Positions 1 through 7,900 of a DNA stretch of 64,000 nt are shown here, in pieces. The DNA is from RPQJ01 sp046347155. Its GTDB lineage: Bacteria; Pseudomonadota; Gammaproteobacteria; Steroidobacterales; Steroidobacteraceae. How positions within the stretch are numbered: position 1 is the first letter of the stretch; the number at the start of each line of letters is the position of its first letter. The stretch lies in contig JAXMGT010000001.1 of the NCBI GenBank assembly GCA_046347155.1, forward strand, positions 496,001 through 560,000, in the 5' to 3' direction. The notes beneath the pieces were generated by a model. It did not search any database, was not told the origin of the DNA, and worked only from the letters and a program-made list of their open reading frames with translations. Position numbers and translations under genes: made by a program.

Positions 1-1899
1 GTAGGCGGTGGCCGCGTCGTGCCGGCTCGCCTCGACCCAGCTGACCCACGAGTTCTTCGGCAGCGGTTCCTTGCCCTTCTGGAGCGCGCCGACCACGTTG
101 GTCCAGTTCTGGCCGCCGTCGCGCGTGAGCTGCACGTTGCCGTCGTCGGTGCCGACCCAGATCGTGCCGGCCGCCTTCGGCGACTCGCTGATCGAATAGA
201 TCGTCGTGTGCATCTCGGCCGCCGAGTTGTCCACGGTCACGCCGCCCGACTGCTCCTGCTTCTGCTTCTCGGGGTCGTTCGTCGTGAGGTCCGGCGAGAT
301 CCGGTCCCAGGTCTGCCCGTGGTCGCGCGTGCGGAACAGGAACTGCGCGCCGATGTAGAGCGTGCCCTTCTCGTTCGGCGAGAGCGCGAGCGGCGTGTTC
401 CAGTTGTAGCGCAGTTTCTCGCCGGGTCCGGCGAGCGGCTGGATCGCGCGCGCCTGGTGGGTCCAGCGGTTCACGCGCGCGAGCGTGCCGCCCTGGTACT
501 CGGCGTACAGGTAGTCCGGGTCTGCCGGGTCGCTGAACATCCAGAACCCGTCGCCGCCGTACATGTTCTCCCAGCGGCTGTTCGTGATGCCGCCCGGGTA
601 GGCGCTGTCGCCGACCCAGCTCGAGTTGTCCTGCAGGCCGCCGTAGACCTTGTACGGGTCACGTTCGTCGAGGCTCACGTGGTAGAACTGCGAGATCGGC
701 AGGTTCTCCGCCTTCCACCAGCGGTTGCCGCCGTCGTAGCTGTACCAGAGGCCGCCGTCGTCGCCCGAGACCACGTGCTTCGAGTTGTTCGGGTTGACCC
801 ACACGTCGTGCACGTCGCCGTGCATGCCGTTGAAGCCGCCGACGACCGAGAAGCTTCGGCCCGCGTCCTCGGAGAGGATCAGGTTGCCGTCGCCCTTGTA
901 GATCCGGTCCGGGTTGTTCGGGTCCACGGTCATGTGCGCGAAGTAGAACGGGCGCCAGACCATCCACTGGCTCTTGTCGCGCTCGGTCCAGGTCTTGCCG
1001 CCGTCGTCGCTCACGTAGAGGGCGCTCGCGGTCGACTCGACGAACGCGTACACGCGCTTCGAATCGCCGGGCGCGACGTTCACGGCGATGCGGCCGTAGG
1101 GCTTCTTCGGGAAGCCCGCGTTCGCCTCGGGCGTGACCTCGGTCCACGTGCGGCCCGCGTCGCGGGACACCATCAGCGCGCTGCCCGACGGCGAGGTCGG
1201 CGTCTCACCGCCCGAGCGGAACGTCCATCCCTTGCGGCGGAAGTCCCAGAGCGCCGCGTACACGACGTCCGGGTTCTGCTGGTCGATGCTGAGGCTCGCA
1301 CAGCCGGTCGAGAGGTTCGTGCCCTTCAGGACCTGCTGCCAGGTGGCGCCGCCGTCGGTCGTCTTGTAGACGCCGCGCTCGGCGGAGTCGCTCCACAGCC
1401 GGCCCGTGACGCAGGCGTACACCGCGTTGCTGTCGCGCGGGTCGATGCTGACGTCGGTGATGCGCTCGGACCCCTTGAGCCCGAGGTTCTTCCAGCTCGC
1501 GCCGCCGTCGGTCGTCTTGTAGATGCCGTCACCGATCGACACCGAGTTGCGGGTCCAGGCCTCGCCGGTGCCGACCCAGACGGTGTCCGGGTTCTTCGGG
1601 TCCACGGTGACCGCGCCGATCGACTGCACGGCCTGCTTGTCGAACACCGGTTCGAACGTGGTGCCGCCGTCGAGCGACTTCCAGACGCCGCCGCTCGCGG
1701 CGCCGACCCAGATGGTCAGCTTGCCGTTCGGCATGTTGACGGCGTCGAGCGACGCGATGCGACCGCTCATCGCGGCCGAGCCGATGTTGCGCACGCCGAG
1801 GCCCGAGACGGTGCCGGCGTCGAAGGCCACCTTCGCCGGCTCTGCGGCGAGGACGGAGCAGGGCAGCAGGGCCGCCAGGGCGAATGCTTTGCGGTTCAT
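1..1899 (-). CDS. BNR-repeat/sortilin-type (VPS10-like) exported protein, partial
   Basis: The gene runs off the left edge, so only the N-terminal 633 residues are present. The start MNRKAFALAALLPCS is a signal peptide, with GAGG eight bases upstream. The body is a chain of Asp-box/BNR-type blade repeats of the form TTDGGASW, ISEDAGRSF and TRDGGQNW, recurring about every 50-90 residues, as in the multi-bladed propellers of the sortilin/VPS10 and sialidase-like superfamilies. Bacterial members are exported proteins often called glycosyl hydrolases, but their enzymatic activity is mostly unproven. It is a paralogue of the protein at 20478-23696, which shares the same opening theme (GVWKSxxGGxxxxPVFD). 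It lies 9 bases downstream of the gene at 1909-2643, so the two probably form an operon. A periplasmic or surface propeller is well supported; the substrate is unknown. Confidence 0.85.
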   Translation of the reverse strand, partial: MNRKAFALAALLPCSVLAAEPAKVAFDAGTVSGLGVRNIGSAAMSGRIASLDAVNMPNGKLTIWVGAASGGVWKSLDGGTTFEPVFDKQAVQSIGAVTVDPKNPDTVWVGTGEAWTRNSVSIGDGIYKTTDGGASWKNLGLKGSERITDVSIDPRDSNAVYACVTGRLWSDSAERGVYKTTDGGATWQQVLKGTNLSTGCASLSIDQQNPDVVYAALWDFRRKGWTFRSGGETPTSPSGSALMVSRDAGRTWTEVTPEANAGFPKKPYGRIAVNVAPGDSKRVYAFVESTASALYVSDDGGKTWTERDKSQWMVWRPFYFAHMTVDPNNPDRIYKGDGNLILSEDAGRSFSVVGGFNGMHGDVHDVWVNPNNSKHVVSGDDGGLWYSYDGGNRWWKAENLPISQFYHVSLDERDPYKVYGGLQDNSSWVGDSAYPGGITNSRWENMYGGDGFWMFSDPADPDYLYAEYQGGTLARVNRWTHQARAIQPLAGPGEKLRYNWNTPLALSPNEKGTLYIGAQFLFRTRDHGQTWDRISPDLTTNDPEKQKQEQSGGVTVDNSAAEMHTTIYSISESPKAAGTIWVGTDDGNVQLTRDGGQNWTNVVGALQKGKEPLPKNSWVSWVEASRHDAATAY

Positions 1900-1908
1900 G
1901 GTCGTGCC

Positions 1909-2643
1909 TCAGTTCGCGCCGGGGAACGAGAAGTAGTTCGGGTCGAGCGGGATGTTCACCTCGACCTTGTCGAAGGCGATCTTCGCCGGGTCGCTGTCGC
2001 CCTTGCGGCCGGCCGCGATCGCGGTCGCCCAGTAGACGCCATCGACCTTCTCGTACTCGCCGAAGTCGGCGACGAACGACTGCTTCACGCCGCGCACGAG
2101 CCGCTCGCTCTCGACCCGGATCTCGAGGAAGTAGTCGGGGTCGAGGTAGACGTACTGGATGTCGCCGTTCTTCTGCGTCAGCCGGAGCTTGTGCGCCTCG
2201 GTACCGTCGATGTCCTCGGTGCCCATGTACTCGAGCTTCGCGCCGCGCGCCGCCCAGTCCTCGAGCGGACCGCCGATCTGCGCGTCCTCGATCAGGCCCT
2301 TCAGGTCGTCGGCCGAGGTGCGCTCGGGGTCCTTGCGGCCCTGGAACGGGTCGATGCGCCAGCCTTCCTTGCCGTCGTAGCACTCGACCTGGGTGAGTCC
2401 CTGCAGCGAGACCTCCTCCTTGACCGAAGACGGCCGTCGCCGGGTCTCCACGTAGCCGAGCACGAGCTGGCCGCCGTTCACGATCAGCTGGCCGCTGCGT
2501 CTAACGGTCTGGATCCTGCCGAGTGCGGCCGTGCCGCCGCGGGCCTCGATGTTCTTCGCGGCCAGTTCCTCGGCCGTAAAGGCCTGGGCGCTGCCGGCTG
2601 CCAGCAACAGCAGCGCGCAGGTGGCGATGCGGGTTCGCGTCAT
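1909..2643 (-). CDS. LolA-like exported protein of unknown role
   Basis: A protein of 244 residues. MTRTRIATCALLLLAAGSAQA is a clear signal peptide. I chose this ATG over an in-frame start 75 bases upstream because a purine-rich Shine-Dalgarno (GAGGGGGGAA) precedes it and the signal peptide begins here. The mature part resembles outer-membrane lipoprotein sorting (LolA/LolB-fold) proteins: it starts with AEELAAKNIEARGG and then shows amphipathic beta-strands (GQLIVNGGQLVLGYVETRR, LRLTQKNGDIQYVYLDPDYF, VKQSFVADFGEYEKVDGVYW). Proteins of this type often accompany exported propellers, as with the downstream BNR gene here. The fold assignment rests on pattern only; no ligand or partner can be named. 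Confidence 0.75.
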   Translation of the reverse strand: MTRTRIATCALLLLAAGSAQAFTAEELAAKNIEARGGTAALGRIQTVRRSGQLIVNGGQLVLGYVETRRRPSSVKEEVSLQGLTQVECYDGKEGWRIDPFQGRKDPERTSADDLKGLIEDAQIGGPLEDWAARGAKLEYMGTEDIDGTEAHKLRLTQKNGDIQYVYLDPDYFLEIRVESERLVRGVKQSFVADFGEYEKVDGVYWATAIAAGRKGDSDPAKIAFDKVEVNIPLDPNYFSFPGAN

Positions 2644-2769
2644 GGGTTCCCCCCCTCGGACGAGTTCTTGAGACCGGACGGCGCCGGAGTCGGCGCCGAA
2701 GGAGCGCGAGGGTACCATTGGAGGCCGCCCGGGGGCACCGGGTCGTGCGAGGCCGTACGAGGGGGGGAC

Positions 2770-3689
2770 GTGCGCACATTGCTGGTCAACAGGGGGTTCC
2801 TGCTGTTTGCAGTCGCCTACGTCGCCGCCGTGACTTTCTCGCGGCGACGGGCCGGCCGCTCGAGGACGCGATCGGCGCGTTCGTGATCCTGGGCGTCGCT
2901 CTGCCCCTCGTGGCGCTGGCCGCGACGGTCCGGCTGCCCGTCCCGACCGCGCCGGATCCCCGGCGACCGGGTGACGCGGCGACGATGGCCGGCCTGCTCG
3001 GCTGGATCGTGCTGTTCCTGGCCGTGAAGGGTCCGCTGCAGGCCGCGCTACTGCCGTCCGGAGCCGGCGCGGCCGCGACGCTCACGGTCTCGACGGCGCT
3101 CAAGCTGGCGGCGTTCGTGGCGGTGCCCGCGCTGGTGCTGCGGTGGCGTGGCCTCGGGCGCTGGCAGGGAGGCCGGCCCACGGCACCGGCCGGGCGGCTC
3201 GCTCTGTGCTTCGTCGTGATGGCCGTTGCCGGCTTCGGCGTCCAGGCGCTGATGGGATCGCAGTTGCGGGTCTACCTCGAGGCCGGCCGGTCCGGGCCGG
3301 AGGTCGTCGCGGGCCTCGTCGCCTGTTTCGCTTGGATGAGCCTGGAGGCCGGGCTCGTCGAGGAGTTCTTCTTCCGCTGGTACCTGCAGTCGCGGCTCGC
3401 CGCGTGGAGCGGTTCACAGCTCACCGCGATTTTCATCGGGTCGCTCGTGTTCGGGCTTGCGCATGCGCCGGGCATCTGGCTGCGGGGCGCGGGCGGCGTC
3501 GAGGGACTGGGCGACGCGCCCTCGCTGCTCACGAGCGTCGCCTACGTGATCGCCGTGCAGGGCGTGGCCGGGCTCACGTTCGCCGTGCTGTGGGCCCGCA
3601 CCCGCAGCTTCGCACTCGTCGTGCTGCTGCACGGCGCGTTCGACGCGCCGTCGAACGCCGCGCAGTTCGTCGCCGCCTGGGGCGGCTGA
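2770..3689 (+). CDS. CPBP-family intramembrane metalloprotease with apparent frameshift
   Basis: A polytopic membrane protein with all three CPBP (CAAX protease/bacteriocin-processing, Abi) motifs: EEFFFR (EExxxR), FGLAH (FxxxH) and HGAFD (HxxxD). These are the glutamates and histidines of the intramembrane metal site. The natural beginning is GTG at 2770, behind a GAGGGGGGG Shine-Dalgarno, giving the membrane segment VRTLLVNRGFLLFAVAYVAA. That reading frame ends shortly afterwards. The protein continues in the -1 frame as LAATGRPLEDAIGAFVILG, and the join falls at about 2836-2840. Either one base has been lost (true mutation or sequencing error) or the slip is real. Without it, translation could start only at the GTG at 2883 and would lose the first membrane helix. 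CPBP proteins process prenylated or peptide substrates; the substrate here is unknown. The gene converges on the amidohydrolase with a 3-base gap. Confidence 0.75.
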
Positions 3690-3692
3690 GCG

Positions 3693-5468
3693 TCACCAGG
3701 CCCAGGTCCAGTCCTTGCTCGAGGCGCGGCAGCCGCCGCCGTCCCGCCCGGTCCACGCGCGGCCGCGCACGAACCGCCCGGGCTTTGCACCGGTCGGTTC
3801 CCCGTTCCTGAGCGCGAGCTGCCCGTTCACGAGCACCTCGGACACGCCGGTCGAATACTGGTGCGGCCGCTCGAACGTTGCGTGGTCCTGGATCCGGGCG
3901 GGGTCGAACACGACGACGTCCGCGTAGTAGCCGGTCGCGAGCCGCCCCCGGTCCGCGAGCGAGAGGTTCGCCGCCGGCAGCGCCGAGAGCCGGTGGATCG
4001 CGTCCTCGAGCGTCAGCGCGTGCTCCTCTCGGACGTACTTCGCGAGCAGGCGCGCGAAGTTCCCGTACGATCGCGGGTGCGGGTTCGACAGCAGGAACGG
4101 GCCCTCGGGCGCCTGCGCCGCCGAGTCCGAGCCGAAGCTCACCCACGGCAGCGCCGTCTGGCGCCGCACGTTGTCCTCGGACATCAGCATGTAGGCCACG
4201 TCCACGCGCGACCCGTCCTCGATCACGAGGTCGATCGCGGCCTCTTCGGGCGAGACGCCGCGTTCCTTCGCGACCGACGCGAGCGTGCGACCCGTGAGCG
4301 GCTTCAGCTTCGGGTTCTTGAAGCCGAGCAGCAGCGTGCCGTCGGCGCCCGCGTGCCCGTACAGGTTTTCCCAGCCGGGGTTCGGGTCACGCATCTCGGC
4401 GATCACGCGGGCGCGCACGGCCGGGTCGCGCATCCGCTCGATCCACGCCTCGAGCCCGCCGGCCTGCACCCACGGCGGCATCGCCGCGTCGAGCCCGGTG
4501 GCGCCGCCGACATACGTGTACATGTCCGCGCTGATCCGCACGCCCTGGCGCCGGGCCTCCTCGATCATCGCGATCACCGCGTCGAGCTTGCCCCAGTTCG
4601 CGCGACCCGCGGCCTTCAGGTGGTAGATCTCGGCCGGGGCACCCGACGCACGCGCGATCTCGATCGTCTCGGCCACCGCCTCGACGAGCCGGTCTCCCTC
4701 GCTGCGCATGTGCGTGATGTACATGCCGCCGCAGCGACCGGCCTCGGTCACGAGCGCGACGAGTTCGTCGGTTTTCGCGTAGCTCGCCGGTGCGTAGATG
4801 AGCGAAGCGCCGACGCCGAGTGCGCCTTCCTCCATCGCGGACTTCACGAGGCCCCGCATCTCTTCGAGCTGCGCGGCCGTCGGCTGCACGTCGTCTTCGC
4901 CAAGCACGTGGTCGCGGACCGTCGTCGCGCCGACGAACGAGGCGACGTTGGGCGCGATGCCGCGTCGCTCGAGCCCTGCGAGGTACTCGCCGAGCGTGGT
5001 CCAGTCGACCGGGTAATGGATGTCGCCCTGGCGGCGCACGACGTCGGCCTTCATCCGGTCGTTGAGCGGGCCCATCGAGTCGCCTTCGCCCATCACCTCG
5101 AGCGTGATGCCTTGCCGGAGTTCGCTCTGCCCAAGCCCGTCCTGGATCAGCGACTCGACCGACCAGCTGAGCATGTTGATGAAGCCGGGTGCGACCGCCT
5201 TGCCCGTCGCGTCGACGACCGTCCGTCCCTCGAGGCCCCGCGGCGGCCCGACGTAGCTGATCCGGTCGCCGTCGATCGCGACCTCGCCGGGGTAGGGCGC
5301 GGATCCGCTGCCGTCGTAGATCGTGCCGCCGCGGATCACGACGTCGTGGGCCGGGGCTGCACTGGCCGGCGCGGCCGCGAGCCATGCGACCGTCGCAAGC
5401 GCCGCCCGCATGACGCGGGTCGTCGCGCCGCCCGTCCGCCGTCGCGACAGGGTCCAAGCCGTCTGCAT
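3693..5468 (-). CDS. D-aminoacylase-like amidohydrolase lacking the HxH motif
   Basis: A protein of 591 residues. The start MQTAWTLSRRRTGG has GGAAGGGGG upstream and an Arg-rich signal peptide ending ASAAPAHD. It belongs to the N-acyl-D-amino-acid deacylase group of the amidohydrolase superfamily: VVIRGGTIYDGSG at the N-terminus, YITHMRSEGD and YHLKAAGRANW in the barrel, and a C-terminal beta-sandwich (ADVVVFDPARIQD, VLVNGQLALRNGEP). In the classical enzyme, strand 1 carries PGFIDxHxH. Here residues ~92-100 read PGFINMLSWS, so both metal histidines are absent. The cysteine expected in the next loop is replaced by VMGEGDSMGP. The later histidines remain. It may be a sub-family with a single or altered metal site, or one with changed chemistry. 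Export to the periplasm is predicted. Confidence 0.8.
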   Translation of the reverse strand: MQTAWTLSRRRTGGATTRVMRAALATVAWLAAAPASAAPAHDVVIRGGTIYDGSGSAPYPGEVAIDGDRISYVGPPRGLEGRTVVDATGKAVAPGFINMLSWSVESLIQDGLGQSELRQGITLEVMGEGDSMGPLNDRMKADVVRRQGDIHYPVDWTTLGEYLAGLERRGIAPNVASFVGATTVRDHVLGEDDVQPTAAQLEEMRGLVKSAMEEGALGVGASLIYAPASYAKTDELVALVTEAGRCGGMYITHMRSEGDRLVEAVAETIEIARASGAPAEIYHLKAAGRANWGKLDAVIAMIEEARRQGVRISADMYTYVGGATGLDAAMPPWVQAGGLEAWIERMRDPAVRARVIAEMRDPNPGWENLYGHAGADGTLLLGFKNPKLKPLTGRTLASVAKERGVSPEEAAIDLVIEDGSRVDVAYMLMSEDNVRRQTALPWVSFGSDSAAQAPEGPFLLSNPHPRSYGNFARLLAKYVREEHALTLEDAIHRLSALPAANLSLADRGRLATGYYADVVVFDPARIQDHATFERPHQYSTGVSEVLVNGQLALRNGEPTGAKPGRFVRGRAWTGRDGGGCRASSKDWTWAW

Positions 5469-5600
5469 GTGCGTCCCCCTTCCAGCCGGTCCCGGCATCA
5501 TACGGAGCCGGCCGGACCCGTACACCTGCGGAGGGTTCGCCGGCGGGCATTGGGGTACTATCCGGCCGTCCGGGATGCCCGGCCTGTATCGGAGCCGTGC

Positions 5601-6203
5601 TTGGGGCAGGGACCTGAATCGCGCGCCGCCCGCGCCGCGCCGCTCATCGCACCGGGCGACCTCACGACGGTGCCGAACCTGCTGTCGGTCGCGCGGATCG
5701 TCGGGGTGAGTGCGGCCGTGCTGCTCTATTTCGCCGGCCACCCGCTCGCGACGCTCTCGATCGGCACCGTCGCCTGCCTGACGGACCACCTCGACGGTTA
5801 CCTCGCGCGACGGCTCGGCCAGGAGACCGTGCTCGGCGCGATGCTGGACCAGGCGGCCGACAGCTACACGACGGCGATCGCGCTCGCGATGCTCGTGATC
5901 GCCGGCGGGTTCCCGTTCGCGTTCCTGATGGTGTTCCTCGGCCGCGAGTTCTGGGTGGGCACCGTGCGCCGCTACGCGGCGGCACGCGGCGTCGAGATTC
6001 CCTCGCGTACGCGTGGCAAGGTTGCAACCGCGTTCATCTACTGGTCGCTGCTCGTGATGGCCGCGGGCGTGATGCTCGAGTGGCCGGCCCCGGTCGGCGA
6101 CGTGCTGCGTTTCGTATCGACCGGCGGCATGGTGACCGGGCTCGCGCTCAGCTGGAGCGCGGCCTGGGACTACACGAAGGCCGTCACGGGGGTGCGGGCG
6201 TGA
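5601..6203 (+). CDS. CDP-alcohol phosphatidyltransferase (PgsA-like)
   Basis: About 200 residues with the full CDP-alcohol phosphotransferase signature D-x2-DG-x2-AR-x8-G-x3-D-x3-D, seen as DHLDGYLAR followed at the right spacing by GAMLDQAAD. Several hydrophobic helices surround it. These integral inner-membrane enzymes displace CMP from a CDP-linked lipid or alcohol. A PgsA-type role (CDP-diacylglycerol plus glycerol-3-phosphate to phosphatidylglycerophosphate) fits because pgpA lies two genes downstream. The start is uncertain. I chose TTG at 5601 (GGAG seven bases upstream); GTG at 5670 would begin directly at VPNLLSVARI, the usual PgsA opening, but lacks a Shine-Dalgarno. The stop overlaps the next start by four bases (GTGA). 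The exact alcohol acceptor is inferred. Confidence 0.8.
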   Translation: MGQGPESRAARAAPLIAPGDLTTVPNLLSVARIVGVSAAVLLYFAGHPLATLSIGTVACLTDHLDGYLARRLGQETVLGAMLDQAADSYTTAIALAMLVIAGGFPFAFLMVFLGREFWVGTVRRYAAARGVEIPSRTRGKVATAFIYWSLLVMAAGVMLEWPAPVGDVLRFVSTGGMVTGLALSWSAAWDYTKAVTGVRA

Positions 6204-7330
6204 ACGGCGTGCGCCGCACGGTGCTGCTCTGCCCGGGTCCGGTGCAGCTCTCGCCCGGTGTCCGCGAGGCGCTCGCGACCTGCGGCGTCGGGCATCGCGA
6301 CGCGCGTTTCTCGGACGTCGTCGCGAGGCTGCGGACCAACCTCGCGAAGGTGCTCGGCGCGGGCGCGTCGCACAGCGTCATGCTCGTGACCGGGCCGGCG
6401 ACGGCCGGGCTCGAGGCGGCATTCGCGAGCCTGCTGCCGCGCGGCACGCCGGTCGTCGTGCCGGTCAACGGGACCTTCGGGGCGCGCATCGCCGAGATGC
6501 TCTCGACACTCGACCTCGACTGCCGCCCGGTCGACCTCGGCTTCGGGCAGCCGTTCGACCTCGGTCGGCTGGAGTCGGCGCTCGACGGGTTGCCGCCCGG
6601 CCGCCCGGCGGCGCTCGCGATGACCCACCACGAGACCTCCTGCGGCCTGCTGAACCCGATCGCCGCCGCCTGTGCGCTGGCGCGGCGGCGCGGCGTCCCG
6701 ACGTTCGTCGACGCGACCTCGAGTGCCGGCGCGGAAGACCTCGACCTCGCGCGCGACGGCGTCGACGTGTGCGTCACGGCCTCGGGCAAGTGCCTGCACG
6801 CGGCACCGGGCATCGCGATCGTGGCCGCGCGACGCGACCTGCTCGACGCGGCCGCGGGCCGGCCGCGACGCACGTTCGCGCTCGACCTCGTGCGCCACCA
6901 CGAGCAGGCCGAGGCGAACTCCCAGACTCCGTTCACGCCGGCCGTTCCGCTGGTGCTGGCACTCGACCGGGCCGTCGAGGAACTGCTCGCGCGCGGCGTG
7001 CCGGCGCGCCGTGCGGAGTACCTGCGTCGACGCGCACGGATGGCCGCCGGGTTCGCCCGGCTCGGGCTCGCGCCGCTGCAGTTGCCCGCCGGCGCGGAGT
7101 CCGCATCCATCCTGACCGTTGCGACGCCGGAGCCGCCGGGCTTCGAAGCGTTGTACGCGTCGCTGCGCGAGCGCGGATACCTGCTCTACGCAGCGAAGCC
7201 GCCGCTCGGCCGCCGCTACTTTCAGGCGAGCGTGATGGGCGAGCTCGATGACCGCGACGTCGACGCGTTCCTCGGCTCGCTCGAGGACGTGCTCGCCGCG
7301 TCGGCCTCGCGACGGGCCGCGGGCGCCTGA
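6200..7330 (+). CDS. Class V aminotransferase, PhnW/alanine-glyoxylate type
   Basis: A protein of 376 residues starting at a GTG that overlaps the preceding stop (GTGA), so translation is probably coupled. It is a PLP enzyme of aminotransferase class V. LLCPGPVQLSPGVREAL is the typical opening of the 2-aminoethylphosphonate-pyruvate and alanine-glyoxylate transaminases. TGPATAGLEAAF is the cofactor-phosphate loop, THHETSCG and DATSSAGAEDLD carry the PLP-ring Asp, and VTASGKCLHAAPG carries the Schiff-base Lys. Being sandwiched between a CDP-alcohol phosphatidyltransferase and PgpA is unusual for a housekeeping transaminase and suggests it supplies or removes an amino head-group precursor. No phosphoenolpyruvate mutase is visible in the window, so a phosphonate role is only a hypothesis. 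Confidence 0.8.
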   Translation: MNGVRRTVLLCPGPVQLSPGVREALATCGVGHRDARFSDVVARLRTNLAKVLGAGASHSVMLVTGPATAGLEAAFASLLPRGTPVVVPVNGTFGARIAEMLSTLDLDCRPVDLGFGQPFDLGRLESALDGLPPGRPAALAMTHHETSCGLLNPIAAACALARRRGVPTFVDATSSAGAEDLDLARDGVDVCVTASGKCLHAAPGIAIVAARRDLLDAAAGRPRRTFALDLVRHHEQAEANSQTPFTPAVPLVLALDRAVEELLARGVPARRAEYLRRRARMAAGFARLGLAPLQLPAGAESASILTVATPEPPGFEALYASLRERGYLLYAAKPPLGRRYFQASVMGELDDRDVDAFLGSLEDVLAASASRRAAGA

Positions 7331-7344
7331 CGGTCCCCCGGCGC

Positions 7345-7827
7345 GTGTTCGATCTCGCCACCAACCCCCGCGTCTTCCGCGACTGGAAGCACTGCGTCGC
7401 GTTCGGGCTCGGCAGCGGGCTCGCGCGCCTGGCGCCCGGCACCTGGGGAACGCTCGTCGCCATCCCGTTCTGGCTGCTGCTCGTGCAGCTGCCGCCGTGG
7501 CTCTATGCGGTCACCGTCGTCGCGGCCTTCGCGCTCGGCAGCTGGGTCTGCGACGCCGTGTCCCGGGACCTCGGCGTCCATGACCATGGCGGGATCGTGT
7601 TCGACGAATTCGTCGGCTACTGGATCACGATGTTCCTGGTGCCGCCGACGGTCGCCGGGGTCGTCGCCGGCTTCGTCGCGTTCCGGGTCTTCGACATCTG
7701 GAAGCCGTGGCCGATCCGCTGGTTCGACCGGAACGTGCACGGCGGGTTCGGCGTGATGTTCGACGACGTCGTGGCGGGCCTGGTCGCCTGGTGCGCCGTG
7801 CAGGCCGTCCTGCGGCTCGCCGGCTGA
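7345..7827 (+). CDS. pgpA: Phosphatidylglycerophosphatase A
   Basis: A protein of 160 residues; start GTG at 7345, 14 bases after the aminotransferase stop. It matches PgpA throughout: FGSGLARLAPGTWGTLVAIP (FGLGSG in this copy, then the APGTWGT loop), then GGIVFDEFVGYWITMF, the acidic catalytic block of the family, and FRVFDIWKPWPIRWFDRNVHGG towards the C-terminus, all between membrane helices. The enzyme removes the phosphate from phosphatidylglycerophosphate in the inner membrane, the step after PgsA. With the upstream CDP-alcohol phosphatidyltransferase it gives a phosphatidylglycerol pathway pair, interrupted by the aminotransferase. Confidence 0.9.
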   Translation: MFDLATNPRVFRDWKHCVAFGLGSGLARLAPGTWGTLVAIPFWLLLVQLPPWLYAVTVVAAFALGSWVCDAVSRDLGVHDHGGIVFDEFVGYWITMFLVPPTVAGVVAGFVAFRVFDIWKPWPIRWFDRNVHGGFGVMFDDVVAGLVAWCAVQAVLRLAG

Positions 7828-7853
7828 CAGCCGGCCCGCGACCTGCCTAGACT
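7824..7853 (+). promoter_or_regulatory. Putative sigma-70 promoter for the permease gene
   Basis: CTGACA (7824-7829) and TAGACT (7848-7853) are separated by 18 bases. This is a near-consensus pair in a very GC-rich background, overlapping the pgpA stop codon and lying about 50 bases before the permease ATG. Inferred from sequence alone. Confidence 0.4.
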
Positions 7854-7900
7854 CGCGGGCGGATGGCCCCGGCCGCTGTACCACCGGGCAGGAAACCGAG

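Noticed and set aside
19..2886. A 955-codon open frame on the plus strand opposite the BNR and LolA-like genes
   Set aside because: It has Arg/Ala/Val-rich composition typical of antisense frames in high-GC DNA and no recognisable domain. The minus-strand genes have signal peptides and family motifs. Only its last ~25 codons (from GTG 2770) are used, as the start of the CPBP gene.
5556..5561. TACTAT as a -10 element for the CDP-alcohol phosphatidyltransferase operon
   Set aside because: No acceptable -35 lies 16-19 bases upstream; too weak to list.
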